A stretch of DNA of 64,000 nucleotides from Henningerozyma blattae CBS 6284. Lineage: Eukaryota; Ascomycota; Saccharomycetes; Saccharomycetales; Saccharomycetaceae. The stretch is from contig NC_020185.1 of the NCBI RefSeq assembly GCF_000315915.1, positions 2,046,001 through 2,110,000 on the forward strand, written 5' to 3'. This document shows positions 20,970 to 32,687 of the stretch, one piece after another. Made by a program: the position numbers and the translations under genes. How positions within the stretch are numbered: position 1 is the first letter of the stretch; each line of letters starts with the position of its first letter. The notes under the pieces are model-generated. The model was not told where the DNA came from. It made no database searches and saw only the letters and a list, made by a program, of their open reading frames with translations.

Positions 20970-21171
20970 CACCGACCCTTGCCGTTTCCAATGACACGGG
21001 ACCCAGGCTACTCAATCTGGAAATCCACGTCATAATCGACTCGCCCTCTCAAAACAACCTACGCCCCTTTCTGGCCCGGGCCTAGCGGCTAGATAACCCC
21101 GCCAAAACACCGCCATAAATCCGTACACCAGCACCCGCCAGGTCACAGCGGGACCGGACAGTTTCTTGTAA

Positions 21172-21277
21172 AGTGTCCGGCGGGACGGAAAACATGTCCC
21201 GTGGAAGTGTCCGGCGGGACCAAAACAGAATCCCGCACGTGTCCTGCCAGGGTGTCCCGTTCGCGTCCCGTGTCCCG
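21172..21277 (+). repeat. Array of TGTCC(C/G)G motifs with a 15-bp direct repeat, TAL1 promoter
   Basis: AGTGTCCGGCGGGAC occurs twice (21172-21186 and 21206-21220), 34 bp apart. TGTCCCG adds copies at 21195-21201, 21253-21259 and 21271-21277, with near-copies TGTCCTG at 21240-21246 and CGTCCCG at 21264-21270. All lie 520-640 bp upstream of the TAL1 ATG. Confidence 0.7.
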
Positions 21278-21802
21278 CGACCCGTGGAAAAATCCCGTTC
21301 AGTTTATAACCCCGCCGGAGTCGCCAAACCCGAATGCCGAATGCCGAAACCCGCCGTACAGCTTGCCGAATCTCCTAATAGGCGTCCCTAACGTTGCCAT
21401 TTTATTGGGCCTATTTGTTGTGACTAAGTGGGCTGCCACTAAGCGTGTTCTAGCACCACCTTTGCCAAATTAAATTATTCATCAATTGGTTCAATTTCTC
21501 ATTCACTAACGTAATGAAAAAAACATCATCCGGTCACTGCCAATTTCTTCCAACTTAATTTATGCCTCATTTCTTCTTTCACGTTGTTGTAACAATTCTT
21601 CGCTCCCTTTAAATAAATCTATATATAAACGTATATATAAGTGACTGGAATTGATTGATCTTGGATCTATTGTCTTACTTTTCTTCATTCTCTTCCGATT
21701 TTATAAATCTCTCACTTGTACTCTTTTGGACACAACCCTTTATATCTGATCCTAGATACACAATCATACAATAATACAAAAAAGACAATAAATCATATAA
21801 TC

Positions 21803-22810
21803 ATGTCTGAACCAACTCAAAAGAAACAAAAGTTAAGCGGCTCCTCTCTAGACCAATTAAAGGCTTCTGGTACTGTCGTTGTTGCTGATACTGGTGATTT
21901 TGAATCCATTGCTAAATTTAAGCCACAAGACGCCACTACAAATCCAACTCTTATCTTACAAGCTGCCAAGAAACCACAATATGAAAAATTGTTGGATGTT
22001 GCAGCTGAATACGGTAAGAAAAATGGTAAGACTCCAGAAGAAAAATTAGAAATTGCTGTCGATAAGCTATTGGTCAATTTCGGTAACGAAATCTTGAAAG
22101 TCGTTCCAGGTCGTGTCTCTACTGAAGTTGATGCCAGATTATCGTTTGATACTGAAGCTACTGTCAAGAAGGCTTTAGAAATCATCAAATTATATGAAGA
22201 TTTAGGTATCTCTAAAGAAAGAGTGTTGATTAAGATCGCCTCCACCTGGGAAGGTATCCAAGCTGCTAAGATCTTAGAAGCCGAACATGGTATTCACGTC
22301 AATTTGACTCTATTATTCTCTTTTGCTCAAGCCGTCGCTGCTGCTGAAGCTAAAGTTACTTTAATATCTCCTTTCGTAGGTAGAATCATGGATTGGTACA
22401 AAAAGTCCACAGGTAAAGAATACTCCGGTGAAGAAGATCCAGGTGTTCAGTCCGTAAAGAATATCTACAACTATTACAAGAAGCATGGTTACAAGACTAT
22501 TATCATGGGTGCTTCTTTCAGAAACACTGCTGAAATCAAATGTTTGACTGGTGTCGATTACTTAACCATCTCTCCAGCTTTATTAGAAAAATTGACTGAA
22601 TCTACCGAACAATTCCCAGTTGTATTGAACGCAGAATCCGCAAAGGCGCAAGGTGCCGAAAAGATCTCTTTGATTGACGATGAATCCAGATTCAGATTCG
22701 ATTTGAACCAAGATGCTATGGCCACCGAAAAGTTAAGTGAAGGTATCAGAAACTTCTCAAAGGATATCGACACTTTATTCTCTATTATGGAAAAGAAAGT
22801 TAATGCCTAG
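21803..22810 (+). CDS. TAL1: Transaldolase Tal1/Nqm1
   Basis: This 335-residue cytosolic enzyme of the non-oxidative pentose-phosphate pathway transfers a dihydroxyacetone unit between sugar phosphates. An in-frame ATG exists upstream at 21716. I chose 21803 because [20 protein letters not shown] matches the start and 335-residue length of S. cerevisiae Tal1, and because 21803 follows an A-rich leader. Family marks are [20 protein letters not shown], the Schiff-base lysine in [28 protein letters not shown] and [11 protein letters not shown]. Codon bias is strong, suggesting high expression. In S. cerevisiae TAL1 and NQM1 are ohnologs; this may be the single ancestral locus. Confidence 0.97.
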   Translation: MSEPTQKKQKLSGSSLDQLKASGTVVVADTGDFESIAKFKPQDATTNPTLILQAAKKPQYEKLLDVAAEYGKKNGKTPEEKLEIAVDKLLVNFGNEILKVVPGRVSTEVDARLSFDTEATVKKALEIIKLYEDLGISKERVLIKIASTWEGIQAAKILEAEHGIHVNLTLLFSFAQAVAAAEAKVTLISPFVGRIMDWYKKSTGKEYSGEEDPGVQSVKNIYNYYKKHGYKTIIMGASFRNTAEIKCLTGVDYLTISPALLEKLTESTEQFPVVLNAESAKAQGAEKISLIDDESRFRFDLNQDAMATEKLSEGIRNFSKDIDTLFSIMEKKVNA

Positions 22811-23077
22811 ATCTAACAAGACAAATTAGGAAAAAAAACGAAAAAACAGAATATTTGTTTGCTCTTTACTATGTATATTCATATAACTCATTATAAACTA
22901 TTCATTTACATGTCTGTTTTATGTCTTTTGTTTTTTTTATTATTAATATATATATATCTTTTTGTATTGCTTTCTATGTTAATGATCATTATTAAAAATT
23001 TAAAATTGCATTTTTTTGTAATAATTTCACTCTTATCAAATAATATGCATAATCTATTATTATTTACATTATTGCAA

Positions 23078-23120
<43 letters not shown>

Positions 23121-23141
23121 TTAGATACATATATGTATTGA
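22811..23141. other. Convergent 3' flanks of TAL1 and BUD8/BUD9
   Basis: A T-rich terminator region between converging genes. It ends in an AT dinucleotide run of about 34 bp (23083-23116), a microsatellite. A 110-codon T-rich frame here is low-complexity and not a gene. Confidence 0.7.
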
Positions 23142-25973
23142 TTATCGTGTTAAGCCAACACCAAATCCAATACCTATACACCCTAATATAACAATTGTTT
23201 CTATCATACCCATCACTAAACATAGTTTCCGTAACCAATTGATATCAACATCCCATATAAAACCTTGAAATAATCCAATTCTATGTTCTTCATTCATTAT
23301 CATTTTCATGAGTCGATAATCAGTAATTCCACCTTTCTTACCAATCCCAATAATGAAAAAAATAGGTGGGATTACTAAGCAAATTAATATTAAAAAAAAT
23401 AATCGTTTGATACTATAAATATCGAAAAATAAATTTGGATGAGAATCAAATGAAGTTAATGAATTACTTTCAATATGTTGAATTCTCATACCATCTCTTT
23501 CTAAATCATCATGATCACCTACCGCAAACATAGCAGAATTTAATTCATTATTCAAATTTACAGGAATATTCGTTCTACTTTTACGCTTACTTTTACGTTT
23601 ACTAGAGCGTTTACTCTTACGCTTTTCATCATTTGTAGTTTCATCGTTAAAAATTGTATGACGATGATTATTAATAGCATCAACAGCAATATCTATATCT
23701 GCACCTGTGAAAATACTTGTATTCACAGTTTTTGCAGATAGGGTATTATTAGTCTGTGCCGGTAATGGTGTAGATATAACAGGTGTCCTTATTGCAGCTG
23801 ATGGAATTAGCTCATTAGCCTCATTATCACTATTATCATCATCATTATTATTATCATTTGTAATTGCCAATGGATATTCATAAGAAGTATTGGGGTTTTC
23901 ACCATTTAGTGTCAATGTGTGTAACGTTAATTCATGCTCATATAACGCAATCGCACGCTCTTGTTGTGCAAGTTCCTGCTCACGTATTCGCAGTTCACGC
24001 TCTCTTCTTTCTAATTCTCTTTCCTGTTGAGTAATATAATTCTCATGCTGAGCAATCTGTTGATATATTACTGATCCATAAGGTGATACTGTTCTTCTAA
24101 TATTCTCACTTTCATTTCCCTCTTCATTTTCATTATCATTTTCATAAACAGATTCATTAGCATCAATATAATCAGAAAAGTTAATTATACCATTCGAATT
24201 GGAACTAGAATTAAAAATATGAGGATATCTACCAAGCTTATAGCTCCGGTTGCTATCATTTGTTCGTTCACGTCGTATCAAGGTGGAATTGAAATTATGA
24301 AATGAACTATTCGTAGTAATAGGGGTTACTGAAGATGCGGTACTCCATTTATTTCTACTAGTTATATTTCTTAAAGCGGGAATTGTCACCGCTTCTTTGG
24401 TGGAACTTTTATTTGAAATACTGTTATTTATTTTTTCATCTTGAGGTGCTGGACGTAAGATATTTGTCAATAAGGATTGACTATGATACGATCTATTTGT
24501 ATGGTTCGATGTGTTGGAATTCTCTGATGAATCAGATGGTACTCGTTTTTCAATATTATAATGGCGTAGTACAAAATTAGAACTATGACGCGTTAATGCT
24601 TCTGGAGTAACTTTGGTAGGTGATTCAATCTCTAATTTTAACATCTCTACTGCATCATCTATAGTAGTAGTATAATTTAAAGATGAACTAGCCATTGCCC
24701 CTGCATCTTCTTCATAATCAGAAGTCAGAGGACCTGTAGGTGAAGTTATACTCCTAATAGGGCGACGTATTGGGTGTCTCTCTGAGGAACTTGATGATGA
24801 TCTATTGCTTGGATTTGTAATATACAAAGATGATGATAATAATGTGTTTGGTAATAACATTTCTGGACCAATGGATAATTGTCTTGGTGTTTGATAATTA
24901 CTAGTAAGATTATTATCCGATGACGACTCATGCATATTAGAATTTGAAATGGAACTTTTATTATGACTAATTATTTTATTTAACTTTCCTGTGCTAGTTG
25001 TTGATACACTATTTTCGTCAGAATTGTTTTCATGGTGCATATAATGATATAAAATTGACGTGGCAAGTGTGCCTGTACTTCCATGTATTTTAGGTTTGTC
25101 GAGTATGTGACCTTGTGTGGGGGTATGAATGCTATGCTTGGTATTATCATTGTTATCATCGGGAAAACCTGGATTTTTTAATTGCTCACTCAAAAGTGAT
25201 GAGTTATACGATATTTGAGATTCCATAGATAGTCTTAATCTATTTGGTTGGATAAATTTTAACGAGGATTCTGACCCACGTCGAAGCTCAACTCTTGGCG
25301 TGCTATCTAAAGCTGCGTTTTGCCGCTCAAAGTCAGAACTATTGATATGCACTTTTAAATGATTTTCAGTATTTTGATTACTTATTGATCTATTTGAATT
25401 ATTCATAGAATTGTTCAAAAGTACCATACTATTTGAATTATTTTTCCCAGCATCTAGTTGAGTTTGTTGAAATGAATCTGCAGTGAAAAAATCAGAAAAA
25501 TTTTTGGAACTTTCTGCATTAATGGCAGAATACATTCTTGAATCATTTGTTCTTAAAGTTGAATCCACAAATTCCTCATCATTTGTTATTATTGATTCTG
25601 CTCCACTATCTATTAAAAGGTTGTCGAAATATCTGTCTGGGTTAGCTAAGGAATGGGGTTGAATTAGATTAGTATCATGCTTGTCACTATATATCGATGA
25701 AGTAGACTTGTGCAATCGAGCAGAACTCGCAACATGACTTCCTTCATCATCTGCATCTAATTCATCTGCAAGTTGTAGAGAGGAAAGCTGGTTTTCATCC
25801 AAATATACTGTAAAGGGTCTATCACTATTATTTGTATTATGCAATTGTTGTTGGTTTTCTATAAAGAAAGATTCTCTAGCTACATGAAGATCCAGAAGAC
25901 CAGATTCATCTGAGCTTGGGGGAGATGATGAGGTATCTGTATTGCTTGACAGCGGCGCTGTAGGCAGCATCAT
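23142..25973 (-). CDS. BUD8/BUD9: Bud8/Bud9 bipolar budding landmark protein
   Basis: This 943-residue protein is far longer than S. cerevisiae Bud8 (603) or Bud9 (547). Its C-terminus is diagnostic: a hydrophobic segment at about 858-876 (FFLILICLVIPPIFFIIGIG), then the conserved ectodomain blocks DYRLMKMIMNEEHRIGLFQG and FIWDVDINWLRKLCLVMGM, and a second hydrophobic segment ending FGVGLTR. Bud8 and Bud9 mark the distal and proximal poles of diploid cells for bipolar budding. The large N-terminal region is Ser/Asn/Thr-rich, as for a heavily glycosylated surface domain. Unusual here are a Glu/Arg/Gln-rich predicted coiled coil (about 638-681) and a Lys/Arg/Ser tract (about 783-799) near the membrane. 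Gene order TAL1-BUD-YLR352W-KSS1 fits both sister regions. Confidence 0.88.
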   Translation of the reverse strand: MMLPTAPLSSNTDTSSSPPSSDESGLLDLHVARESFFIENQQQLHNTNNSDRPFTVYLDENQLSSLQLADELDADDEGSHVASSARLHKSTSSIYSDKHDTNLIQPHSLANPDRYFDNLLIDSGAESIITNDEEFVDSTLRTNDSRMYSAINAESSKNFSDFFTADSFQQTQLDAGKNNSNSMVLLNNSMNNSNRSISNQNTENHLKVHINSSDFERQNAALDSTPRVELRRGSESSLKFIQPNRLRLSMESQISYNSSLLSEQLKNPGFPDDNNDNTKHSIHTPTQGHILDKPKIHGSTGTLATSILYHYMHHENNSDENSVSTTSTGKLNKIISHNKSSISNSNMHESSSDNNLTSNYQTPRQLSIGPEMLLPNTLLSSSLYITNPSNRSSSSSSERHPIRRPIRSITSPTGPLTSDYEEDAGAMASSSLNYTTTIDDAVEMLKLEIESPTKVTPEALTRHSSNFVLRHYNIEKRVPSDSSENSNTSNHTNRSYHSQSLLTNILRPAPQDEKINNSISNKSSTKEAVTIPALRNITSRNKWSTASSVTPITTNSSFHNFNSTLIRRERTNDSNRSYKLGRYPHIFNSSSNSNGIINFSDYIDANESVYENDNENEEGNESENIRRTVSPYGSVIYQQIAQHENYITQQERELERRERELRIREQELAQQERAIALYEHELTLHTLTLNGENPNTSYEYPLAITNDNNNDDDNSDNEANELIPSAAIRTPVISTPLPAQTNNTLSAKTVNTSIFTGADIDIAVDAINNHRHTIFNDETTNDEKRKSKRSSKRKSKRKSRTNIPVNLNNELNSAMFAVGDHDDLERDGMRIQHIESNSLTSFDSHPNLFFDIYSIKRLFFLILICLVIPPIFFIIGIGKKGGITDYRLMKMIMNEEHRIGLFQGFIWDVDINWLRKLCLVMGMIETIVILGCIGIGFGVGLTR

Positions 25974-26703
25974 ATTAATGATTTATTGTAGAATATTAAA
26001 TAAAATAGGGTATCGTTGGAATGGTTTAAAAAAAAGAACAAAGGTATTAATTATTGATATACTTAATGTTTAAAAAGACAAAAGACAAAATGCAAAAAAA
26101 AATTATAGAAATATTTGTTTATATGGTGATTATACGTCAGTTATGTGATAAAAAGAAAAATTATGGTGTAATTAATATACAACAATTATAGTTCAATCGG
26201 TATGGTACAATGTATGCTGAAAAGGGTATGATTGTTCGACTAATTGTTGATTGGGCTAATGCGATTCAATTGTGGTAGTTAAAGGATATATAAGCTCTAG
26301 TAACAGATACCGAATATTTTCCATCACAATAGGAAAAATCTTTGTAAAAAAGATGGAGATCTACAAGCAGCAATTCCACGAATTATATTGTTTGTTAATT
26401 GATTAAAATTTTTCTTGTCATTATTCATTATTCATTATCTTCTGAATCTGCCATTATTACCTACTATTTTCAATATTAAGGTAGAATGCATTCATAAACA
26501 AAGCATTTCCAGATATAGTAATTCCGCGAGATATAAGTAAACAATACATCCGCATAGAAAACAGAGTGGCATGCTTAAATCTTCAATGCGCGAACTTTTC
26601 GGGAATTAAGCTCCACCTGGTCACTTCATACGTGAATCTTCGTGTCTGGAGAATGACGCTAAAGGTATGTGACAGAAATGCTGGGGCATATTAAACAACA
26701 CAG
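25974..26703. other. Intergenic: BUD8/BUD9 promoter, LUG1 3' flank
   Basis: 730 bp between two minus-strand genes, AT-rich with poly-A runs and a slightly GC-richer patch at about 26570-26660. No gene or confident motif was seen. Confidence 0.6.
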
Positions 26704-29085
26704 TTAAGTTTTTAGACTATAATAACGATACATTCCTCTTTCTACAGTACCAAATACTGCATATTCGTTCATGATTTCAAAATGAGCACGATATCTTCTA
26801 GTCATTTCAGAGTCCTCAGTGTCATACACAAACTCTTGAGGGTTATCGATGTAATAACGTTTTGGCTTTGCATTCAAATTTGGAGAATCTAATTGTGTAG
26901 AACCAAAAATATTAACTGAAGGATGAGAGAAATGTGATTTTAGCAAATTGAATTGTGACCTTCTTCTTTCAATTTCTGGCACACTGAAATATTCGTCATC
27001 TGTTTGTTCTCTACCTTCTTCTAAAGGTTCTACAGATTCTTGCTGTGAAGATAATTGAGATAGGTCATGCATAGAACGATCCCAAAATAACCCACTTTGG
27101 AAAATGCTCCGCTGAGATCTTGCACCATTTAAAGACATTCTGCTTATATCTGTGGTGACATATGAATCGTTGGGTATGACTCTTGAAGGTTCACGGCTTG
27201 GAACTGGTACTTCTGGAATAGAATCGTACTCATTACTGTGAGAAGAGCTCATATCTAAATCTGAATCAGATTCATCATCGTTATTCATTAATCTCCAACC
27301 ACCAGGTGGCAATAGCGGGGCAACAATTGGTGAGTCATGATGACCTACTGTGACGCCACCTTTTCTCGTAAAAAAATTGGATATTTGAGGTTTAAAATCT
27401 CTATAACATCTCTTACGTCTGTATCTGGTTTGTGGTAATAGTCCAACTCCAAGCATTAGTTTAGTTTGAGCAAATTTTAAGAAATCAGGCTGCTTAATAA
27501 CTTCCACTATTTTATTACCACTGTCATCATATTTAGTAACATTAGCAATTGTATCTAAATCGCCTCTATTGATATAAGGATCTATTTTATAAATCCAATA
27601 TCTTCTACCATATGAGTTATCTAAATAACATTTCCATTTTACCACTTTAGCATCTGCAATATCCTTAATGATAGAGGATGAATCTTTATAAATAAATGTT
27701 GTTATTTCATGTCTTTCATTGGATTTTTCAATGTATTTCCAAGCATCAAATGATACTTCAATAGCCACCAAAGTTGGACATGATGTGTAAATTGAAGAAT
27801 CTTGAATTGTCCATTTATTAATTTGTGAATTACCTGAAATATTTATAAATTTCAATTTTTGTTTACATTCAATATGAACAGTGTCTTTATCATCCACATT
27901 AGAATCGGTATCGTCATCACCAGAGACATTGATTGGTGATAAGAAATGTGATAATCTTTCAACGGAAATATCATTATCTCTAATACTTAAACTCTTTAAA
28001 GCAGGGAAGTTCCATTTAATAAACTGTAAACTATCAGTAGTTTGAATATAAAATTGACCTGGAGTTAAAGTAAAATCATTTGATTCATGTAAGGGTAAAC
28101 CTCCAATGTTTAAATATTGTAAAGTCTTATTATGACCATATTGGCATAATTTTTTTAATAAAAACATCGTATGGACCTCCGTCCAACTTGATGAAGTCCT
28201 TGAGACTCTTAAGTTTAACCATTGTAAAGAAGTTGAATTTTCGTCAGTAATTGTGGACGAATGGGCAAAAAATTCCAAGACACCTCTTGGAGTTAATTGA
28301 CTACACATAGATAATGATATATGGGTTAAATTTTTAAAATGAGGTAGACTATTTAATATTTCATCATCAATAGATGTATGAGCCAAATCCAATTTTTGTA
28401 ATTCTGGGAATAGTTTTAAAGTCTTACCAATAGTAGCAGGGGGCAAATCTGTACAATCATTCAAACCAAGGCAAGTAACTTGATAATTTTGCCTAAATGG
28501 TTGAGTTGGATTAGTGTCTGGATATAATTTATTTACAGCTTTAATAAAATTTTCTGTAAAAGTGGCACCAGAACAACCACAAAAGTCTATAACACTTAAA
28601 ACTGTTCCAGATTTTAGTAAGAAATAAATGATTTTAGAATCCAAATCATTTTGAATATGTTCACAAGCTAGAAATTCTCTTAAACTCTTTCTTGTAAGAT
28701 ATAAATACTCCAATAAAGTTTCATTAGTTAAATTCTTGATCATTTTATTCATTTCTTCCGTTCTACCTAACCCAATTGATGTCAATTCTTGGAAATCAGC
28801 AATTTCTACAGCATTACTTAAACTAGGATTATGTTTAATAGTTCTTAGAAGATCCTTGAACCTCTTGGCAGTTGTGAAATTACAATACCGATATACTAAA
28901 ACTCTACAAATATGATAAAATGTTTTGCTTACAGTTAAATTGCTTCTAAGAAAAGTCCTTAAATTTTCATTAAACTTTTCTGGACTATTTGGATAATCAT
29001 TATTCATAAAATCTCTAAATTGATATGTTAATATTTGATAAACTATTTCTGGGGGGATTGATTCCTTTAATACAGCAGGGGACAT
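26704..29085 (-). CDS. LUG1: F-box and leucine-rich-repeat protein, YLR352W (Lug1) family
   Basis: This 793-residue protein is close to the 807 residues of YLR352W. Residues about 6-60 form an F-box-like start (ESIPPEIVYQILTYQFRDF, with the usual Pro-Glu-Ile core). Such modules bind Skp1 in SCF ubiquitin ligases. Residues about 205-400 contain irregular leucine-rich repeats, for example FPELQKLDLAHTSIDDEILN and LKSLSIRDNDISVERLSHFL. A conserved middle domain has KWKCYLDNSYGRRYWIYKIDPYINRGDLD, and a Ser/Asp/Glu-rich tail ends near a conserved YDTEDSEMTRRYRAHFEIMNEYA-like motif. Its target in the cell is not evident from sequence. Position between BUD8 and NIT3 matches S. cerevisiae chr XII. 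Confidence 0.88.
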   Translation of the reverse strand: MSPAVLKESIPPEIVYQILTYQFRDFMNNDYPNSPEKFNENLRTFLRSNLTVSKTFYHICRVLVYRYCNFTTAKRFKDLLRTIKHNPSLSNAVEIADFQELTSIGLGRTEEMNKMIKNLTNETLLEYLYLTRKSLREFLACEHIQNDLDSKIIYFLLKSGTVLSVIDFCGCSGATFTENFIKAVNKLYPDTNPTQPFRQNYQVTCLGLNDCTDLPPATIGKTLKLFPELQKLDLAHTSIDDEILNSLPHFKNLTHISLSMCSQLTPRGVLEFFAHSSTITDENSTSLQWLNLRVSRTSSSWTEVHTMFLLKKLCQYGHNKTLQYLNIGGLPLHESNDFTLTPGQFYIQTTDSLQFIKWNFPALKSLSIRDNDISVERLSHFLSPINVSGDDDTDSNVDDKDTVHIECKQKLKFINISGNSQINKWTIQDSSIYTSCPTLVAIEVSFDAWKYIEKSNERHEITTFIYKDSSSIIKDIADAKVVKWKCYLDNSYGRRYWIYKIDPYINRGDLDTIANVTKYDDSGNKIVEVIKQPDFLKFAQTKLMLGVGLLPQTRYRRKRCYRDFKPQISNFFTRKGGVTVGHHDSPIVAPLLPPGGWRLMNNDDESDSDLDMSSSHSNEYDSIPEVPVPSREPSRVIPNDSYVTTDISRMSLNGARSQRSIFQSGLFWDRSMHDLSQLSSQQESVEPLEEGREQTDDEYFSVPEIERRRSQFNLLKSHFSHPSVNIFGSTQLDSPNLNAKPKRYYIDNPQEFVYDTEDSEMTRRYRAHFEIMNEYAVFGTVERGMYRYYSLKT

Positions 29086-29624
29086 CTTTCGAGAGATAAT
29101 CTGTTCAGAGGAACTCCTTCAAATTCAAGGTTGGGATACAAAAAAATAAATGTTTGTCTTCTTGTTAGAATATACAAATATAATAATTAGGGGATTATAA
29201 TATTGAAATTAATGAAACGAAATATATATATATATATATATAACGTATTTAGCACTGCGGGGTATCACTTGGTATATTTCTAAAATTTCAAGTCCGTTTT
29301 TTTGCCGTTAAAGAAAAGATCATCATCGCGAATTTCTCACCTGTATAAAAAAAAATGATAAGCAACAGAAAAAGAGGTGAGGTTATACCTCACCTTTAGT
29401 AAGGCAAATCAAAAAAAAACAAATAGAAAAAAAACAAAATGCCACTATATATATAAATATGGGTAAATTAAGTTTTAATTTTATATATGCGTATTCGTTA
29501 TAGAGGGAGGAGTGAGGGGTTTGGTATATAAATCTTGTAGAATATTTATTTAGTCCGTTTAGTAATGAAGGTACTAGAAGAGAAGTAAAAATTAAATTAT
29601 ATTTGCGGGAGAAGTATAGTGTAT

Positions 29625-29661
<37 letters not shown>

Positions 29662-29681
29662 CAGTGCGTAATATAGTGCAG
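29086..29681. other. Intergenic: LUG1 promoter, KSS1 3' flank
   Basis: 596 bp, AT-rich. Contains a TA dinucleotide run (about 29222-29242) and a TTA trinucleotide microsatellite of about 32 bp (about 29627-29658) just beyond the KSS1 stop. No gene was seen. Confidence 0.65.
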
Positions 29682-31723
<2,042 letters not shown>

Positions 31724-32614
31724 ATGAATAAAGCCAAAGTTGCATTGATCCAATTGCTTGGGTCTCAAGCTAACAAGAATGCCAATTTGGAACGAGCTCA
31801 AGTGTTGATCAAACAAGCTCTTTTGCAACAACCTGATACAAAACTTGTTGTACTGCCTGAATGTTTTAATTCTCCATATGATGTTTTAAAATTTCAAGAA
31901 TATAGTGAAGTGATTACTCCGCGGAATGAGAGTGTAACTACCAAATTTTTATCCGGGATTGCTCAAAGATATCGGATAACATTAATCGGGGGAACAATCC
32001 CTGAATACGATCCTCAGGATGGGAAATTATACAACACATGTATTGTATATGATGAACGGGGCCAACTGATTGGTAAACATCGTAAAATGCATTTGTTTGA
32101 TATCAATATCCCTAATGGAATTGAGTTTCAAGAATCTAAAACTTTAAGTTTTGGCAACGCAATTACTACAGTGGAGAATAGTTCAAGCGATTGTAAGATA
32201 TTAAACAAGTTCGGCATAGGTATATGCTATGATATGAGATTCCCCGAGTTGGCGATGATCAATAGCAGAAGAGGTGCCAAATTGATGGTGTATCCAAGTG
32301 CCTTTAATACTGTTACTGGCCCGTTACATTGGGATATCTTAGCCAAATCAAGAGCCATTGATAATCAAATATATATAATCTTATGTTCACCAGCAAGAGA
32401 TAAATCGAATCCCAAGAATTATCAAGCATACGGACATTCCATAGTTGTCGACCCCAATGGGAAAGTCGTGTCAGAGGCAGGTGAAGATGAAGAGATCGTC
32501 TTTGCTGAATTGGATGTTGATTTGATCGAAGTTGTGAGACAGAGTATTCCAATTACACGTCAAAGAAGGTTTGATGTATACCCTGATGTGAGTGATTTAC
32601 ATGGGCAAAAGTAA
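31724..32614 (+). CDS. NIT3: Nit3, nitrilase-superfamily omega-amidase-type hydrolase
   Basis: This 296-residue carbon-nitrogen hydrolase (291 in S. cerevisiae) has the full nitrilase triad: Glu46 in VVLPECFNSPYD, Lys121 in KHRKMHLFDI and Cys168 in GIGICYDMRFPELA. DVDLIEVVRQSIPITRQRR near the C-terminus is the Nit2/Nit3 tail. Mammalian Nit2, its counterpart, hydrolyses alpha-ketoglutaramate and alpha-ketosuccinamate, and yeast Nit3 is thought to act likewise. Localisation cannot be told from sequence because no clear presequence is present. The gene is the last member of the left syntenic block. A pentanucleotide repeat precedes its ATG, and its stop codon lies inside the first unit of an 11-bp minisatellite. 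Confidence 0.95.
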   Translation: MNKAKVALIQLLGSQANKNANLERAQVLIKQALLQQPDTKLVVLPECFNSPYDVLKFQEYSEVITPRNESVTTKFLSGIAQRYRITLIGGTIPEYDPQDGKLYNTCIVYDERGQLIGKHRKMHLFDINIPNGIEFQESKTLSFGNAITTVENSSSDCKILNKFGIGICYDMRFPELAMINSRRGAKLMVYPSAFNTVTGPLHWDILAKSRAIDNQIYIILCSPARDKSNPKNYQAYGHSIVVDPNGKVVSEAGEDEEIVFAELDVDLIEVVRQSIPITRQRRFDVYPDVSDLHGQK

Positions 32615-32687
32615 GTACAAAGTAAGTACAAAGTAAGTACAAAGTAAGTACAAAGTAAGTACAAAGTAAGTACAAAGTAAGTACAGA
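32611..32687 (+). repeat. 11-bp minisatellite GTAAGTACAAA, about seven units
   Basis: Units start at 32611, 32622, 32633, 32644, 32655, 32666 and 32677. The first six are identical and the last ends in GA instead of AA. The first unit contains the NIT3 stop codon TAA (32612-32614). Confidence 0.95.

Larger units (their letters stand above)
20757..21802. other. Intergenic: RME1 3' flank and TAL1 promoter
   Basis: The first 180 bp are AT-rich. At 20962-20968 there is TTACCCG (reverse of CGGGTAA), a Reb1 site. About 20960-21420 is strongly GC-rich and contains the TGTCCSG array annotated separately. AT-rich promoter and leader sequence follows up to the ATG. Open frames through the GC-rich block are compositional. 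Confidence 0.7.

Noticed and set aside
21173..21473. GC-rich open frames of 72-90 codons upstream of TAL1
   Set aside because: They coincide with the TGTCCSG repeat array and read as Pro/Arg/Ser-rich noise.
21716..21802. Upstream in-frame ATG of TAL1 adding 29 residues
   Set aside because: The extension has no counterpart in Tal1, and starting at 21803 gives exactly the usual 335 residues.
22859..23191. 110-codon frame downstream of TAL1
   Set aside because: Low-complexity Leu/Ile/Tyr text from T-rich terminator and an AT microsatellite, overlapping the BUD8/BUD9 end.
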